NCBI GenBank assembly: GCA_002366545.1
Contig: DFBH01000074.1
Location: forward strand, 1 to 64,000
Length of the DNA: 64,000 nt
From: Candidatus Oleimmundimicrobium americanum
Lineage (GTDB): Bacteria > Actinomycetota > Aquicultoria > UBA3085 > Oleimmundimicrobiaceae
Direction of reading: 5' to 3'
Both the position numbers and the translations under genes were made by a program. The notes beneath the pieces were generated by a model that had not been told where the DNA came from, did not search any database, and saw only the letters and a program-made list of their open reading frames with translations. Every line of letters starts with the position of its first letter. Within the stretch, counting starts at the first letter, position 1. Below are positions 8,720-18,174 of this stretch, in pieces.

Positions 8720-10621
8720 TTAGCCGGCACCTCCGCCGCTACCACCGCCACCTCCACCACCGCCGGAGAACCCGCCTCCGCCGCCACTTGCTGAGCTCAT
8801 GGTGCTTGAGGCAACAGCCGAAACCGAGGCAAAGCTGTTGCTGAGCGACTCCAAACCGCTCAATCCCCCAACACCGCGACTTGATTCAAACCAAGCAGGT
8901 CCGGCGTATGTTGCCGCGACCCCCTCGCCCATCGTGGGGATAACGATTTTTAACTGTTCGATTGCCTCTTTTGCCACACCCAAACCAACGGCGTAAACAA
9001 GATAGTGCTCCCAAATTACCATGGAGCTCGGAAGCGCCTCTTTTATCTGCGAGAAATGTAATAGAAATTTCCGGAAAGCGGCCCACTGACGAAATTGTAA
9101 TGCAGCTTTATATGAACGTCTTCTCAGCAGAAACGAAAGGGTGGCTTGCAAAACACCAGAGATAATCGCTATAAAGCCCCACAGAATCTCCCATTTCACT
9201 AAGATTAATATGCCAAACACAATTACCGTCACCGAAACAAAAACATTTAATCCAATTGTAGACCCCTTCCTCTCCAAAAACTTCTGTTTTTTAGCATCTG
9301 AAACAACCTCCTTTTTCCAGCTGTTAAATGAACTTTGAAAAGAAGAGGGGTGTTTTTTTGCATACTCTTTAATCTCTTCCATGCCAACCTTTTGCCCATC
9401 TCCTATCTTATTAAAAAGGAGACTTAAAAGAGTTTTCTCAAATTTTTTCAAGCCCTCCGGAGACTTATCCATCTTCTCAATCGTATAATCATAATCTTCT
9501 TTCTTTCTAAAAAGCCCTTTTCTTATAACCATCTCTTCCTTTATTTTCATATAACCGCGTCTGGCTAAATCCATCATGGTTGAAACCATATCCTCTGTAT
9601 TTACGCTTCCAAAGTGCCATAAATAACCCATTACCGCGGGAGGATAGTCCGCCGGTAACTCGCGATAGTATTCTCCCTCGAAATTAGTCTCGTACTCTTT
9701 ACCGTACATGAGCCACATAAACAAAAAGAAGATGAGACCCACGAGCGCAACTATAATGGAGGCCACCATACCCATTTGACTTAACTTCTCTCTCCTTTGC
9801 AGTTCCCCCTTCGCTTTTTCCCTCGCCTCGTTCGCTTCTTTTGCCCACTTCGCCTCTTCTACCAAAGCATCTTCGAGTATCGGCTCATCAAAATCAATTT
9901 CCCCTTGGGGAATCAGTAGGGTAGGAAAAAGTATTCGGCCCTCCACAAAAGTTTCGGGCGGTAAGTTTGCAACCTCATACTTAACCGTCTGACTATCTAA
10001 AATGGTCACTTCACCGTACAAGGGACCGTGTCCCCAAGCCCTAATCTCCTCTTTGGATACCCCTTCGGGCAGGTTCACCGTTGCCGCAAAGTTACCAATT
10101 CCCTTCTCCCAGCCGGTCCCTATAAACTCCCAGTAAAACTGGGCCAAATCGGAATAAACGTCGATACCGTTACCAACCCTGTACTTTATTGTAAAAGTCC
10201 TCTGCTCATCGCTTGCGGAAAAGAACCATTTGGCCGAAATTCCCTCGCCGCTTCTCATAATTTGAGCCGTCCCCGGCTCCGAGGAAGCAGACTCCTCATA
10301 AATAACATCTCCCTCCGAAACCAGAAAACTCGTAACATCGTAAAACTTCTCCCTCTCTTTATTATAGAAAGGTAGGTTATATGCGGCCCAACTAAAATCG
10401 CCGTCAAAGTCGAAAATTCTGTTCTCAACAACATCGAAAGAACCGTCCGGATTTACCGTCACATCAATATTAACGCTCGGAAAATAATAATCCTTGGCCG
10501 AAGCTCCAATCGGAAGGATAAATATAAAGATAAGAATAGAAATTAAAAAATAAATCCTTCTTCCAAAAAACCTTGAAGATACTGACACAAAAATCACCTC
10601 ATTAACTTCTTCTACATCCAT
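8720..10621 (-). CDS. DUF2207 membrane protein with poly-glycine tail
   Basis: The 633-residue protein has an N-terminal signal/anchor (about residues 24-42), an extracellular DUF2207 beta domain starting DYYFPSVNIDVTVNPDGSF, a central transmembrane helix (about 283-305), a cytoplasmic region, two further hydrophobic segments near 445-490 and a C-terminus of almost pure glycine and serine. DUF2207 proteins are surface-exposed membrane proteins of unknown function, often paired with LemA. The Gly-rich tail is typical of the family. An internal GTG at 10588 with GAGGTGA ahead of it is an alternative start that would trim 11 residues before the signal peptide. Confidence 0.9.
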   Translation of the reverse strand: MDVEEVNEVIFVSVSSRFFGRRIYFLISILIFIFILPIGASAKDYYFPSVNIDVTVNPDGSFDVVENRIFDFDGDFSWAAYNLPFYNKEREKFYDVTSFLVSEGDVIYEESASSEPGTAQIMRSGEGISAKWFFSASDEQRTFTIKYRVGNGIDVYSDLAQFYWEFIGTGWEKGIGNFAATVNLPEGVSKEEIRAWGHGPLYGEVTILDSQTVKYEVANLPPETFVEGRILFPTLLIPQGEIDFDEPILEDALVEEAKWAKEANEAREKAKGELQRREKLSQMGMVASIIVALVGLIFFLFMWLMYGKEYETNFEGEYYRELPADYPPAVMGYLWHFGSVNTEDMVSTMMDLARRGYMKIKEEMVIRKGLFRKKEDYDYTIEKMDKSPEGLKKFEKTLLSLLFNKIGDGQKVGMEEIKEYAKKHPSSFQSSFNSWKKEVVSDAKKQKFLERKGSTIGLNVFVSVTVIVFGILILVKWEILWGFIAIISGVLQATLSFLLRRRSYKAALQFRQWAAFRKFLLHFSQIKEALPSSMVIWEHYLVYAVGLGVAKEAIEQLKIVIPTMGEGVAATYAGPAWFESSRGVGGLSGLESLSNSFASVSAVASSTMSSASGGGGGFSGGGGGGGGSGGGAG

Positions 10622-10713
10622 CCAATTTTCCCTACAATTTCGCTGTTCTAAACAAAGGAGGACTTTTTATCCCCTTTATTGAATCCATTTGACAGTTATT
10701 TCATTTTAAAGGA

Positions 10714-11628
10714 ATGCAAATGAAGTTTAAAAGAGCAAAAATTATTGTAAACCCGGCTTCAAACCACGGTGAAACCAAAAAGGTCTTCGGTAGAGTTAAC
10801 GATTTTTTCAAGGGGAAGCTCGACTTCGACTTGGAGTTAACCGAAAAACCTAAACAGGCCATAGAGATGGCCAAAAAACTTCCCGACTACGATCTCGTCA
10901 TAGCAGTGGGTGGCGACGGAACAATCTTTGAAATAGTTAACGGTTTGGCATTAAGCAATAATCGAGAGACCGCTTTGGGGATTATCCCCACAGGCTCAGG
11001 TAACGATTTGGCAAGAATTTTAGGAACGCCAAAAGACATTACAAGAGCGTGCAATGAAATTTTGAACGGCCACACAAAAATGATCGACCTGGGGCTGGTA
11101 AATGGCGTATATTACGCAAATTCTCTCGGCATTGGCTTCGACGCTCAAGTGGCTCACACGGCAAATAAGATAAAGGATGAGGTCAAGCGCTCAGGACTTC
11201 CTCTCTATTTGACGGCTTTGTTCAAGATACTTTTTAAAAATTATCACCCTTTTAAAATCTCAATAAAAATTGAGGAGGAGGATTTCTTCACGAAAAAGAT
11301 CGTCCTGATTGTGGCGAATAATGGGATAAGTTATGGTGGGGGCTTTAAAATCACGCCAAAAGCCAGAAACGATGACGGCCTGCTAAATGTTTGTTTGATT
11401 GATGAACTTCCGGCCTGGAAAGTCGTCCCCCGATTACCCTTCGTGATAATCGGAAAACATGAGTGGATGAAATGCGCTCATACCTACCGAGCAAAAAAAA
11501 TTATTGTGAGAGCTGAGGAGGAGGTCCTCCCCGCTCAACTGGATGGGGAATTGATAACGGACAATAACTTTTTAATTGAAATCGTGCCAAGAGCGCTTAA
11601 GGTCATCGTATCCAAGGAGGATGGATAA
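10714..11628 (+). CDS. YegS/BmrU-type lipid kinase (DAGK family)
   Basis: The 304-residue protein has the diacylglycerol kinase catalytic fold: N-terminal KIIVNPAS, nucleotide loop GGDGTIFEIVNGL, and IPTGSGNDLAR. The C-terminal half has the YegS-type beta domain. These enzymes phosphorylate diacylglycerol or related lipids at the inner face of the membrane. Two ATGs lie six bases apart; the second (10720) has better spacing from AAAGGA. The stop overlaps the start of plsY by one base, so the two are co-transcribed and translationally coupled, which fits a joint role in phosphatidic acid supply. The lipid substrate is not known. Confidence 0.9.
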   Translation: MQMKFKRAKIIVNPASNHGETKKVFGRVNDFFKGKLDFDLELTEKPKQAIEMAKKLPDYDLVIAVGGDGTIFEIVNGLALSNNRETALGIIPTGSGNDLARILGTPKDITRACNEILNGHTKMIDLGLVNGVYYANSLGIGFDAQVAHTANKIKDEVKRSGLPLYLTALFKILFKNYHPFKISIKIEEEDFFTKKIVLIVANNGISYGGGFKITPKARNDDGLLNVCLIDELPAWKVVPRLPFVIIGKHEWMKCAHTYRAKKIIVRAEEEVLPAQLDGELITDNNFLIEIVPRALKVIVSKEDG

Positions 11629-12272
11629 TGATGCCAAAATATCTAATCTTTGCTATGGCAAGTTATTTAATCGGGTCCATCCCATTCGCTTACATTTTGG
11701 TAAAAAAAATAACCGGGGAGGATATAACGAAGCATGGTACAGGAAACATAGGAGCAATGAATGTAAAAAGAACGACCGGCTCCTGGGGATGGTTCGCGCT
11801 CGATGTTCTCCTGGATGGCCACAAGGGAATTATTCCTGTCGTGCTGGCAAAATTTTTCGCGCCAATCGTGGGATTGGACGTCAATTTAACATGTTACGTG
11901 GCAATCTTCTTTGCAATTCTGGGGCACAATTATTCAATTTATATGTTACCGATTAAAGGCAGGATAGTGGGAGGGAAAGGGCTAGCCACAGCGGGTGGTG
12001 CTATTCTGGCTTATAACTGGACATTCCTCGCTATTGCTCTTTTCATCGCCCTTTTAGTTATATTTGCAACAAAATATCTTCTCGCAGGACAAATTGCGGT
12101 AACAATAGCCATGCCGATATATGTATGGTTTATCTCTCCCAAAGATTTCTGGTTCATAGCCCTAATTTGTTTAATTATTTTCGTCAAACACGAACCTAGA
12201 CTTCCCGGATTGCTTTCAGGTAAGGAACCTAAATGGAATATCAAGGACCATCATCAGGTGAAAGAAGATTAA
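11628..12272 (+). CDS. plsY: Glycerol-3-phosphate acyltransferase PlsY
   Basis: The 214-residue integral membrane protein carries the three PlsY motifs: GTGNIGAMNVKR, GHNYSIY with the following KGRIVGGKGLAT, and a C-terminal VKHEPRL segment. PlsY transfers an acyl group from acyl-phosphate to glycerol-3-phosphate, making lysophosphatidic acid, the first step of membrane phospholipid synthesis. It overlaps the lipid kinase gene by one base (TAATG), forming a two-gene phospholipid operon. Length and motifs are standard and nothing looks defective. Confidence 0.95.
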   Translation: MMPKYLIFAMASYLIGSIPFAYILVKKITGEDITKHGTGNIGAMNVKRTTGSWGWFALDVLLDGHKGIIPVVLAKFFAPIVGLDVNLTCYVAIFFAILGHNYSIYMLPIKGRIVGGKGLATAGGAILAYNWTFLAIALFIALLVIFATKYLLAGQIAVTIAMPIYVWFISPKDFWFIALICLIIFVKHEPRLPGLLSGKEPKWNIKDHHQVKED

Positions 12273-12392
12273 AAATATATCGAGAACACAAAAGTTAAAG
12301 GCGAGGATTATGCCATTTTCCTATCCTTAATAGATTGAATCCTACTCTTACTTCTAAAACCGGAGCCCAAACTATTCAGCTTGCAAGATCGA

Positions 12393-12791
12393 CTATTTAC
12401 CGCCGCACTTTTTAGCCATCTCTTTAATTATATCACTAGCTGCTAAAACACCTACAGGTCTATGCAAAGGGGGCTCGCTCATAATGACCAGGTGATGGAT
12501 GTGTTTCTCCTGCATAATGGCAACAGCTTCAGAAACAAGCGCGTCGGGATTAACAATAATGGCACTGCCTCCCAGCACGTCTTCAGCAGTCACCTTATCG
12601 ACATTTTTTCCATAAGCCTTCAATAAACCCAGGTCTGAGATGACACCACAAGCCTCACCGACTTCATCTACCACAACGACGCAGTGAACATCGTTTTCAG
12701 CCATCGTTTGAGCTATCTCGGAAACAAGTGCTTCAACATCGCAAGTAACAACGCCCCTATGCATGAGATCCCTCGCTAATAAACTTTCCAT
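12393..12791 (-). CDS. CBS-domain-pair protein
   Basis: A small protein of about 132 residues consists of two CBS domains (LLARDLMHRGVVTCD... and AIIVNPDALVSEAVAIM...) and nothing else. CBS pairs bind adenosine nucleotides or related ligands and act as energy or cofactor sensors. The start is taken at ATG 12791, where AGGGG is correctly spaced; an ATG three codons upstream abuts the ribosome site. It is the last minus-strand gene after fdhA, and a second CBS-only protein lies on the other side of fdhA, so a regulatory link to formate dehydrogenase is plausible but unproven. Confidence 0.88.
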   Translation of the reverse strand: MESLLARDLMHRGVVTCDVEALVSEIAQTMAENDVHCVVVVDEVGEACGVISDLGLLKAYGKNVDKVTAEDVLGGSAIIVNPDALVSEAVAIMQEKHIHHLVIMSEPPLHRPVGVLAASDIIKEMAKKCGGK

Positions 12792-12800
12792 TTTTCCCAT

Positions 12801-13193
12801 CCCCTTTAAAAAATATCAGGTTTATATGATTATTCTATCTTTAAAAAAATAAAATGTCATTAACATAACGGCGCCATAACATACCAAATTTCTGAGAATC
12901 AAAATAATATTATCTTAATAACTCTTAGAGACGGCCACTTTGTGAAGCTTTTCCCCATTTCCACAGTTTTATCCACAACATATTGAGGATAAAATCTAAA
13001 AATCACTATATATCGTACGTTGCTCGTAAGTGACTTTCTAGTAAATAAATGCACAAAAGTAATATTATTAGCAATGGACCCGGAATATAAATACAAAGCA
13101 TATAACTTCCTAATAGATAATTCCAAGACCTACCGGTTCTTAAATATCAGTAGCCGAAATATAGGACCAAGAACGACCGGCAACCGCTCCCGG
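12801..13193. other. Gap between fdhA and the CBS gene
   Basis: A 393-nt AT-rich gap. It has one exact DnaA-box match (TTATCCACA, 12969-12977) and two loosely similar words, ccaagacctaccgg (from about 13123) and ccaagaacgaccgg (from about 13169). Short frames on either strand here do not look coding. No clear terminator was found after fdhA. The gap is long enough to hold a separate promoter for the CBS gene, but none is convincing. Confidence 0.4.
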
Positions 13194-15890
13194 CTATTTA
13201 CTCCCAACCTTATCTATTCTCACTGCACATACCTTAAACTCGGGAATCTTTGATACCGGATCGAGTGCGGGGTTGGTGAGCATATTTATTGGAGATTCCT
13301 TGAAGTGGAAGGGCACAAATATGGTCCCCTTGGGTATGTGTGAAGTTATACGTGCTTTAACTTTTACTTTTCCTCGGCGCGAGGAAAGTTCGACCCAATC
13401 ATTATCTTTTATTTTAAGTTTTTTAGCATCTACAAAATTTATCTCAACTCTGGCTTCCTTGCAAACCTCATTAAGACCCATGGAACGCCTGGTCATCGTG
13501 CCGGTGTGAAAGTGATACAGAAGTCTTCCTGTGATTAGGATAAACGGATAATCTTTATCGGGCTGCTCAGCAGGTGCTTTGTATTCAACGGCATGAAACT
13601 TGCCCAGTCCCCGCGTAAATTTCGCTGTATGAAGAATCGGTGTCCCCTGATGCGTTGCATCCGGACACGGCCACTGAACACTTTCCTCGCTTACCCTTTC
13701 AAATATTATTCCACCATAGGTTGGGGTAATACTTGCAATCTCATTGGTAATCTCACCAACCGCAGCGTAATTCATATCATAACCCATGGCCTTCGCCAAA
13801 TTGGAGATTATCAGCCAATCCGGTCGGGAGTTGCCAACCGGGGCAATGGCCCTTCTTACTCTCTGAACTCTTCTTTCGGTATTTGTAAACGTTCCATCCT
13901 TCTCAGCAAAAGTAACTCCCGGCAACACAACGTCGGCAAATTCAGCCGTCTCAGTTAAAAACACATCCTGAACAACCAAAAAATCCAACTTCTTAAAAGC
14001 CTCTTTCACGTGGTTTAAATCGGGGTCCGAAAGCATCGGGTTTTCGCCCATAACATACATCGCTTTAACTTCGCCACGCAAAACAGCATCCATCATCTCG
14101 GTGGCAACTAACCCGGGCTTTTCTGGAAGCTTTACTCCCCAAACATCTTTACATTTCTTAATAATCCCCAAATCACAGATGTTTTGATATCCGCTCACAC
14201 AACCGGGAAGTGCCCCCATATCACAAGCACCCTGAACGTTGTTTTGTCCGCGAAGCGGATTTACCCCCGTTCCCGGCCTCCCAATATTTCCGGTAAGCAT
14301 CGCCAAATTGGCAACGGAGAGAACATTGTCTGTACCCGTAGTATGCTGAGTGATGCCCATGGAATAAAAGATTGCTCCTTTTTCGGCCGAAGCGAATAAT
14401 CTTGCTGCCTCCCTTAAAGAATCAGCGGGAATACCTGAAATATTCTCAACTTCCTCGGGCGTATATTTTGAAACCGTCTTCTTTAACTCTTTATAATCTT
14501 CCGTTCGTTTATCGATAAAATCCTTATCTTCCAAGCCCTCTTCGATTATCACGTTCATAAGCCCGTTTAAGACGGCAACATCGGTTCCCGGTTTTTGTGA
14601 AAGCCACATATCAGCATACTCCGTCAGTCGAATCTCTCTGGGATCAATTACGATAAGCTTTACCTCAAAATCGGAGACCGCCCTCTTCATCTCAAGAGCA
14701 ACTATGGGATGATTTTCGGTGGTATTTGAGCCAATAACAAGAATCACATTGGCCTCGTGTATATCGGCGATAGAATTCGTCATCGCTCCGCTTCCAAATG
14801 CTTTGACCAGACCGGCCACGGTTGGAGCGTGTCACAAGCGAGCACAGTGGTCGATATTGTTTGTGCCAATCACCGCCCTCATAAATTTCTGCATCAGATA
14901 ATTTTCTTCGTTGGTACACTTTGCTGAGGAAAGACCGGCAATCGCGTCAGCGCCGTGTTTTTTCTTTATCTTTGAAAACTTGTCTGCAACAGTTTTAATC
15001 GCCTCATCCCAAGAAACTTCAACAAGTTTCCCGTCCTTTCGAACCAACGGAGAAGTAAGCCTGTCGGGATGGTTCACAAAGTCATAACCAAAACGGCCTT
15101 TTACACAAGTATTCCCCTTATTCACACCGCTCTCGACATCGGCTGAAACACAAATAATCTCTCCGTTTTTGATTTGGAGTTCCAACTCACACCCACAACC
15201 ACAATAAGGACAGACTGTCTTAACTTTCTCTGTCTCCCAAACTCGCCCCTTGTATCTGCTCATCTTCTCGGTTAAAGCACCGGTGGGGCAGGTTGATATA
15301 CACTGTCCGCAAAGTTCACATTTTGTTTCAATAAGTGACTTGTCATAAGGAGTTGTTACTACCGAATCAAAACCTCGATTTGCGAAAGTATACACTTTAT
15401 TCTGTTGAATCTCTTCACAAATGCGAACGCAGCGACCGCAAAGGATGCACTTGTTTGGGTCTCTTTCAATCAAGGGATTATAGTCTTCTATGGTGTAGAT
15501 ATGTTTTTCACCTTTAAACCGATTCTCTTCTATTCCCAATTCGTAAGCTAAATCTTGAAGTTGACATTGGCCGGCGCTCTCACAAGTCAAGCAACTTAAC
15601 TCATGATCGGAAAGTAAAAGCTCAACTATCGTTCTCCGTATTTTATAGAGAGGAATGGTATTTGTCCTAACAGCCATTCCATCGCCAACCTTGGTTGCGC
15701 AGGCAGGCAAAAAATTCCTCGCCCCCTCAACTTCGACGAGACAAACTCTGCAGGCTCCATAAGACTTGAGCCGCGGATCGTGGCAGAGCGTTGGGATTTT
15801 TATTCCATTTTCTTTAGCAACCTCAAGTATGGTTTGACCTGGTTCAGCTTCAATTTTTTCTCCATTTATTGTCAAATTAATTTTAGACAT
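13194..15890 (-). CDS. fdhA: Selenocysteine formate dehydrogenase, catalytic subunit
   Basis: An in-frame TGA at 14832-14834 follows NIDHCARL and precedes HAPTVAGL, exactly the Sec site of formate dehydrogenases, so this is one 898-residue selenoprotein with Sec353. Domains in order: [2Fe-2S] ferredoxin (CRVCLVEVEG), the NuoG-type His/Cys cluster site (HELSCLTCESAGQCQL), two [4Fe-4S] clusters (CILCGRCVRIC, CELCGQCISTC), the catalytic [4Fe-4S] (CPYCGCGC), and the molybdenum/tungsten-bis-MGD domains. It interconverts CO2 and formate, the first methyl-branch step. The extended N-terminus and nearby NuoE/NuoF homologues suggest an NAD(P)-linked, possibly bifurcating, soluble complex. Confidence 0.95.
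14800..14834 (-). promoter_or_regulatory. Bacterial SECIS hairpin downstream of the UGA
   Basis: In the mRNA the UGA is followed after 18 nt by a GGUCU loop (14809-14813) closed by UGGCC/GGUCA. The E. coli fdhF SECIS, as I recall it, has the same GGUCU loop at the same distance from its UGA. This places the SelB-binding element where it is needed for Sec insertion and rules out a broken gene. Confidence 0.85.
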
Positions 15891-15905
15891 ACATGTTTCC
15901 CCCGT

Positions 15906-16334
15906 TTATTTTTCCTTCTTCTTTGCAACTCTCGCCCCAACCTCAATTAAGACACAGTCAATAAAGTCTTTAATAAAATTGGCTATGTCAGATGTAGAGA
16001 CAATTCCTACAACTTTTCCATCGACCGTAACCGGCAAATATCTTATTTCAAGCTCCTCAAGCAAATGAGCAGCTTTTGTTGCCTCCATCTCAGGAGAAAC
16101 AGAAACCATGCTCTCATACATAAAATCATTTACTTTGGTCTTTTCAACATTTAAACCGGCACCAACAACCTCAACGCCTATCATCCTATCGGTAATTATT
16201 CCAAGAAGTTTTTCGTTGTCGACAACCAAGAGCGAGCCAACCTTTCTTTCTCTCATCATGGTCGCCGCTTCCTTCACCGTAGCGCCGGGGGAAATCGATA
16301 CAGCGCCCCTGGTCATTATGTCTTTAACTAACAT
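15906..16334 (-). CDS. CBS-domain-pair protein between nuoF and fdhA
   Basis: A 142-residue protein made of two CBS domains (VKDIMTRGAVSISPGATV... and VNDFMYESMVSVSPEMEA...). It lies 15 nt upstream of fdhA and 22 nt downstream of the NuoF-type gene in the same operon. CBS pairs sense AMP/ATP or similar ligands. Its position inside the formate dehydrogenase operon suggests allosteric or transcriptional tuning of that enzyme, as an inference. It is similar in architecture, though not identical in sequence, to the CBS protein at 12.4-12.8 kb. Confidence 0.9.
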   Translation of the reverse strand: MLVKDIMTRGAVSISPGATVKEAATMMRERKVGSLLVVDNEKLLGIITDRMIGVEVVGAGLNVEKTKVNDFMYESMVSVSPEMEATKAAHLLEELEIRYLPVTVDGKVVGIVSTSDIANFIKDFIDCVLIEVGARVAKKKEK

Positions 16335-16356
16335 AGGAAACTCCTTTCATTAAAAC

Positions 16357-18174
16357 CTACTTAGCAATATATATAGCATCGAACGGACAGTGCTGCATAC
16401 AAATGCCACATTTTACACATTTGGTCACATCTATTTCGTGTGGCTGTTTCTTTTCCCCGGTAATCGCTCCCATTGGACAATGTTTCTTACAAACTCCACA
16501 TCCTCTGCACACATTCTCTTTAATTACATAGGCAATGAGCTCAGAACATACCCCCGCGCGACATCTTCCCTCTTTAACATGCTCCTCAAACTCTTCTTGA
16601 AAATACTCAAGCATCGTAAGAATTGGGTTGGGAGCAGTTTGCCCTAAACCACAAAGCGATGCGACCTTAACATCTCGAGCTAATTCTTCTAAAAGAACCA
16701 ATTCCTTTTCGTCGCTCTCCCCCTTGGTCATCCTTTCAAGCATCTCGAGCATCCGTTTGGTTCCAACCCGACAAGGAACACATTTCCCACAGGATTCCTT
16801 CTGGGTAAAAGTCAAAAAGTATTTTGCTAAATCAACTACACAGGAGCTTTCATCCATAACAACCATTCCGCCTGAGCCCACAATGGCTCCCGTTTGAGTC
16901 AAGGACTCATAGTCTATTGGCGTATCAAGAAACTCAGTCGGGAGACACCCGCCGGATGGCCCGCCTATTTGAACCGCTTTGAACTTTTTATCGTCCTTTA
17001 TCCCACCACAAATATCAAATATCACTTTTCTAAGAGTGGTACCCATGGGCACCTCGACCAATCCGCCGTTTTTGACCTTTCCTGTAACCGCAAAAATTTT
17101 GGTACCCTTGCTTTTCTCCGTCCCAATGGCAGCAAACTTGTCAGCACCGTTCGTTATTATCCAGGCAATATTTGCAAGCGTTTCAACGTTGTTAATGTTG
17201 GTGGGCTTACCCCAAAGCCCGGACTGTGCCGGGAAAGGCGGACGAATCCGAGGCATGCCTCTTTTACCCTCAATTGAAGCCATGAGGGCCGTCTCTTCTC
17301 CACAGACGAAAGCCCCGGCTCCTTCCTTCATTTTAATTTCAAAATCAAAAGAGCTGCCAAGAATGTTTTTGCCCAAAAAGCCCTTCTTTTTAGCATGCTC
17401 AACCGCAATCTTAAGTCGCTTAACAGCCAAAGGATATTCGGCCCTAACATATATATATCCCTCGGACGCACCAATAGCGTAAGCAGCTATCATCATTCCT
17501 TCAAGCACGCTGTGAGGATCGCCCTCCAAGACACTCCTATCCATAAATGCTCCGGGATCTCCTTCATCAGCATTACAAATAACATACTTCACAGCCCCGG
17601 GGGCTTTTTGGGCAAAACTCCACTTAAGACCGGTGGGAAATCCTGCCCCACCGCGACCCCTTAAGCCAGAGGCTTTAACTTCTTCAACAACCTCTTCGGG
17701 GGACATCTTGTTTAAAACCTTCTCAAGCGCTTTATATCCGCCACTCTCGATATAGTCATCGATTTCTTCGGGATTAATTTGTCCGCAGTTTCTAAGAACT
17801 ATCCTATTCTGTTTTTGATAAAAGTTTATATCCTTATAAAGAGAAATCTTTTTACCGGTCCGCGAATCTTCATAGAGCAAATCCTCTACAACCTCGCCGC
17901 CAATTAAATGCTCCTCGACGATTCGAGACACGTTCTCCGCGGAAACCGTAGGATAAAAAACTCCCTCGGGCTGAATAACAACGATCGGACCCTGCTGACA
18001 AAAACCGTGACACCCGGTTTGAACAATATCAATTTCAGAAATTTTCCGCTTTTTAAACTCCTCTTTAAAAGCGGATTTCACTTTTTCAGAGCCACTTAAA
18101 ACACAGCCGGTCCCCGTACAAATAAAAACCTTGTTTTGCTTTTCTTTAACTTTTACTTTGACCACAATTTTCAC
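16357..18174 (-). CDS. NuoF/HydB-like flavoprotein subunit (formate dehydrogenase set)
   Basis: About 605 residues. Order of domains: N-terminal thioredoxin-like [2Fe-2S] (CTGTGCVLSG, TGCHGFCQQGP), the NuoF FMN/NAD(H)-binding core (LRGRGGAGFPTGLKW), an SLBB domain, the [4Fe-4S] site ESCGKCVPCRVGT, and two C-terminal [4Fe-4S] clusters (CRGCGVCKKHC, CVKCGICMQHC). This is the architecture of electron-bifurcating HydB and NAD-dependent formate dehydrogenase beta subunits. It should pass electrons between NAD(P)H and the FdhA iron-sulfur chain. The start may be the GTG at 18174 or, with better spacing, at 18165. AcsE lies between it and its NuoE partner. Confidence 0.92.
   Translation of the reverse strand: MKIVVKVKVKEKQNKVFICTGTGCVLSGSEKVKSAFKEEFKKRKISEIDIVQTGCHGFCQQGPIVVIQPEGVFYPTVSAENVSRIVEEHLIGGEVVEDLLYEDSRTGKKISLYKDINFYQKQNRIVLRNCGQINPEEIDDYIESGGYKALEKVLNKMSPEEVVEEVKASGLRGRGGAGFPTGLKWSFAQKAPGAVKYVICNADEGDPGAFMDRSVLEGDPHSVLEGMMIAAYAIGASEGYIYVRAEYPLAVKRLKIAVEHAKKKGFLGKNILGSSFDFEIKMKEGAGAFVCGEETALMASIEGKRGMPRIRPPFPAQSGLWGKPTNINNVETLANIAWIITNGADKFAAIGTEKSKGTKIFAVTGKVKNGGLVEVPMGTTLRKVIFDICGGIKDDKKFKAVQIGGPSGGCLPTEFLDTPIDYESLTQTGAIVGSGGMVVMDESSCVVDLAKYFLTFTQKESCGKCVPCRVGTKRMLEMLERMTKGESDEKELVLLEELARDVKVASLCGLGQTAPNPILTMLEYFQEEFEEHVKEGRCRAGVCSELIAYVIKENVCRGCGVCKKHCPMGAITGEKKQPHEIDVTKCVKCGICMQHCPFDAIYIAK

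Noticed and set aside
12969..12977. Exact DnaA box TTATCCACA in an AT-rich gap, possible replication origin
   Set aside because: Only one exact box is present, there is no box cluster or dnaA/dnaN nearby, and one match can occur by chance.
13020..13253. 77-codon plus-strand frame after fdhA
   Set aside because: No ribosome site or recognisable protein pattern; it overlaps the fdhA 3' end antisense.
14819..14834. fdhA appears as two open frames, as if truncated or frameshifted
   Set aside because: The break is a single in-frame TGA at the exact selenocysteine position with a SECIS hairpin, so the gene is intact.
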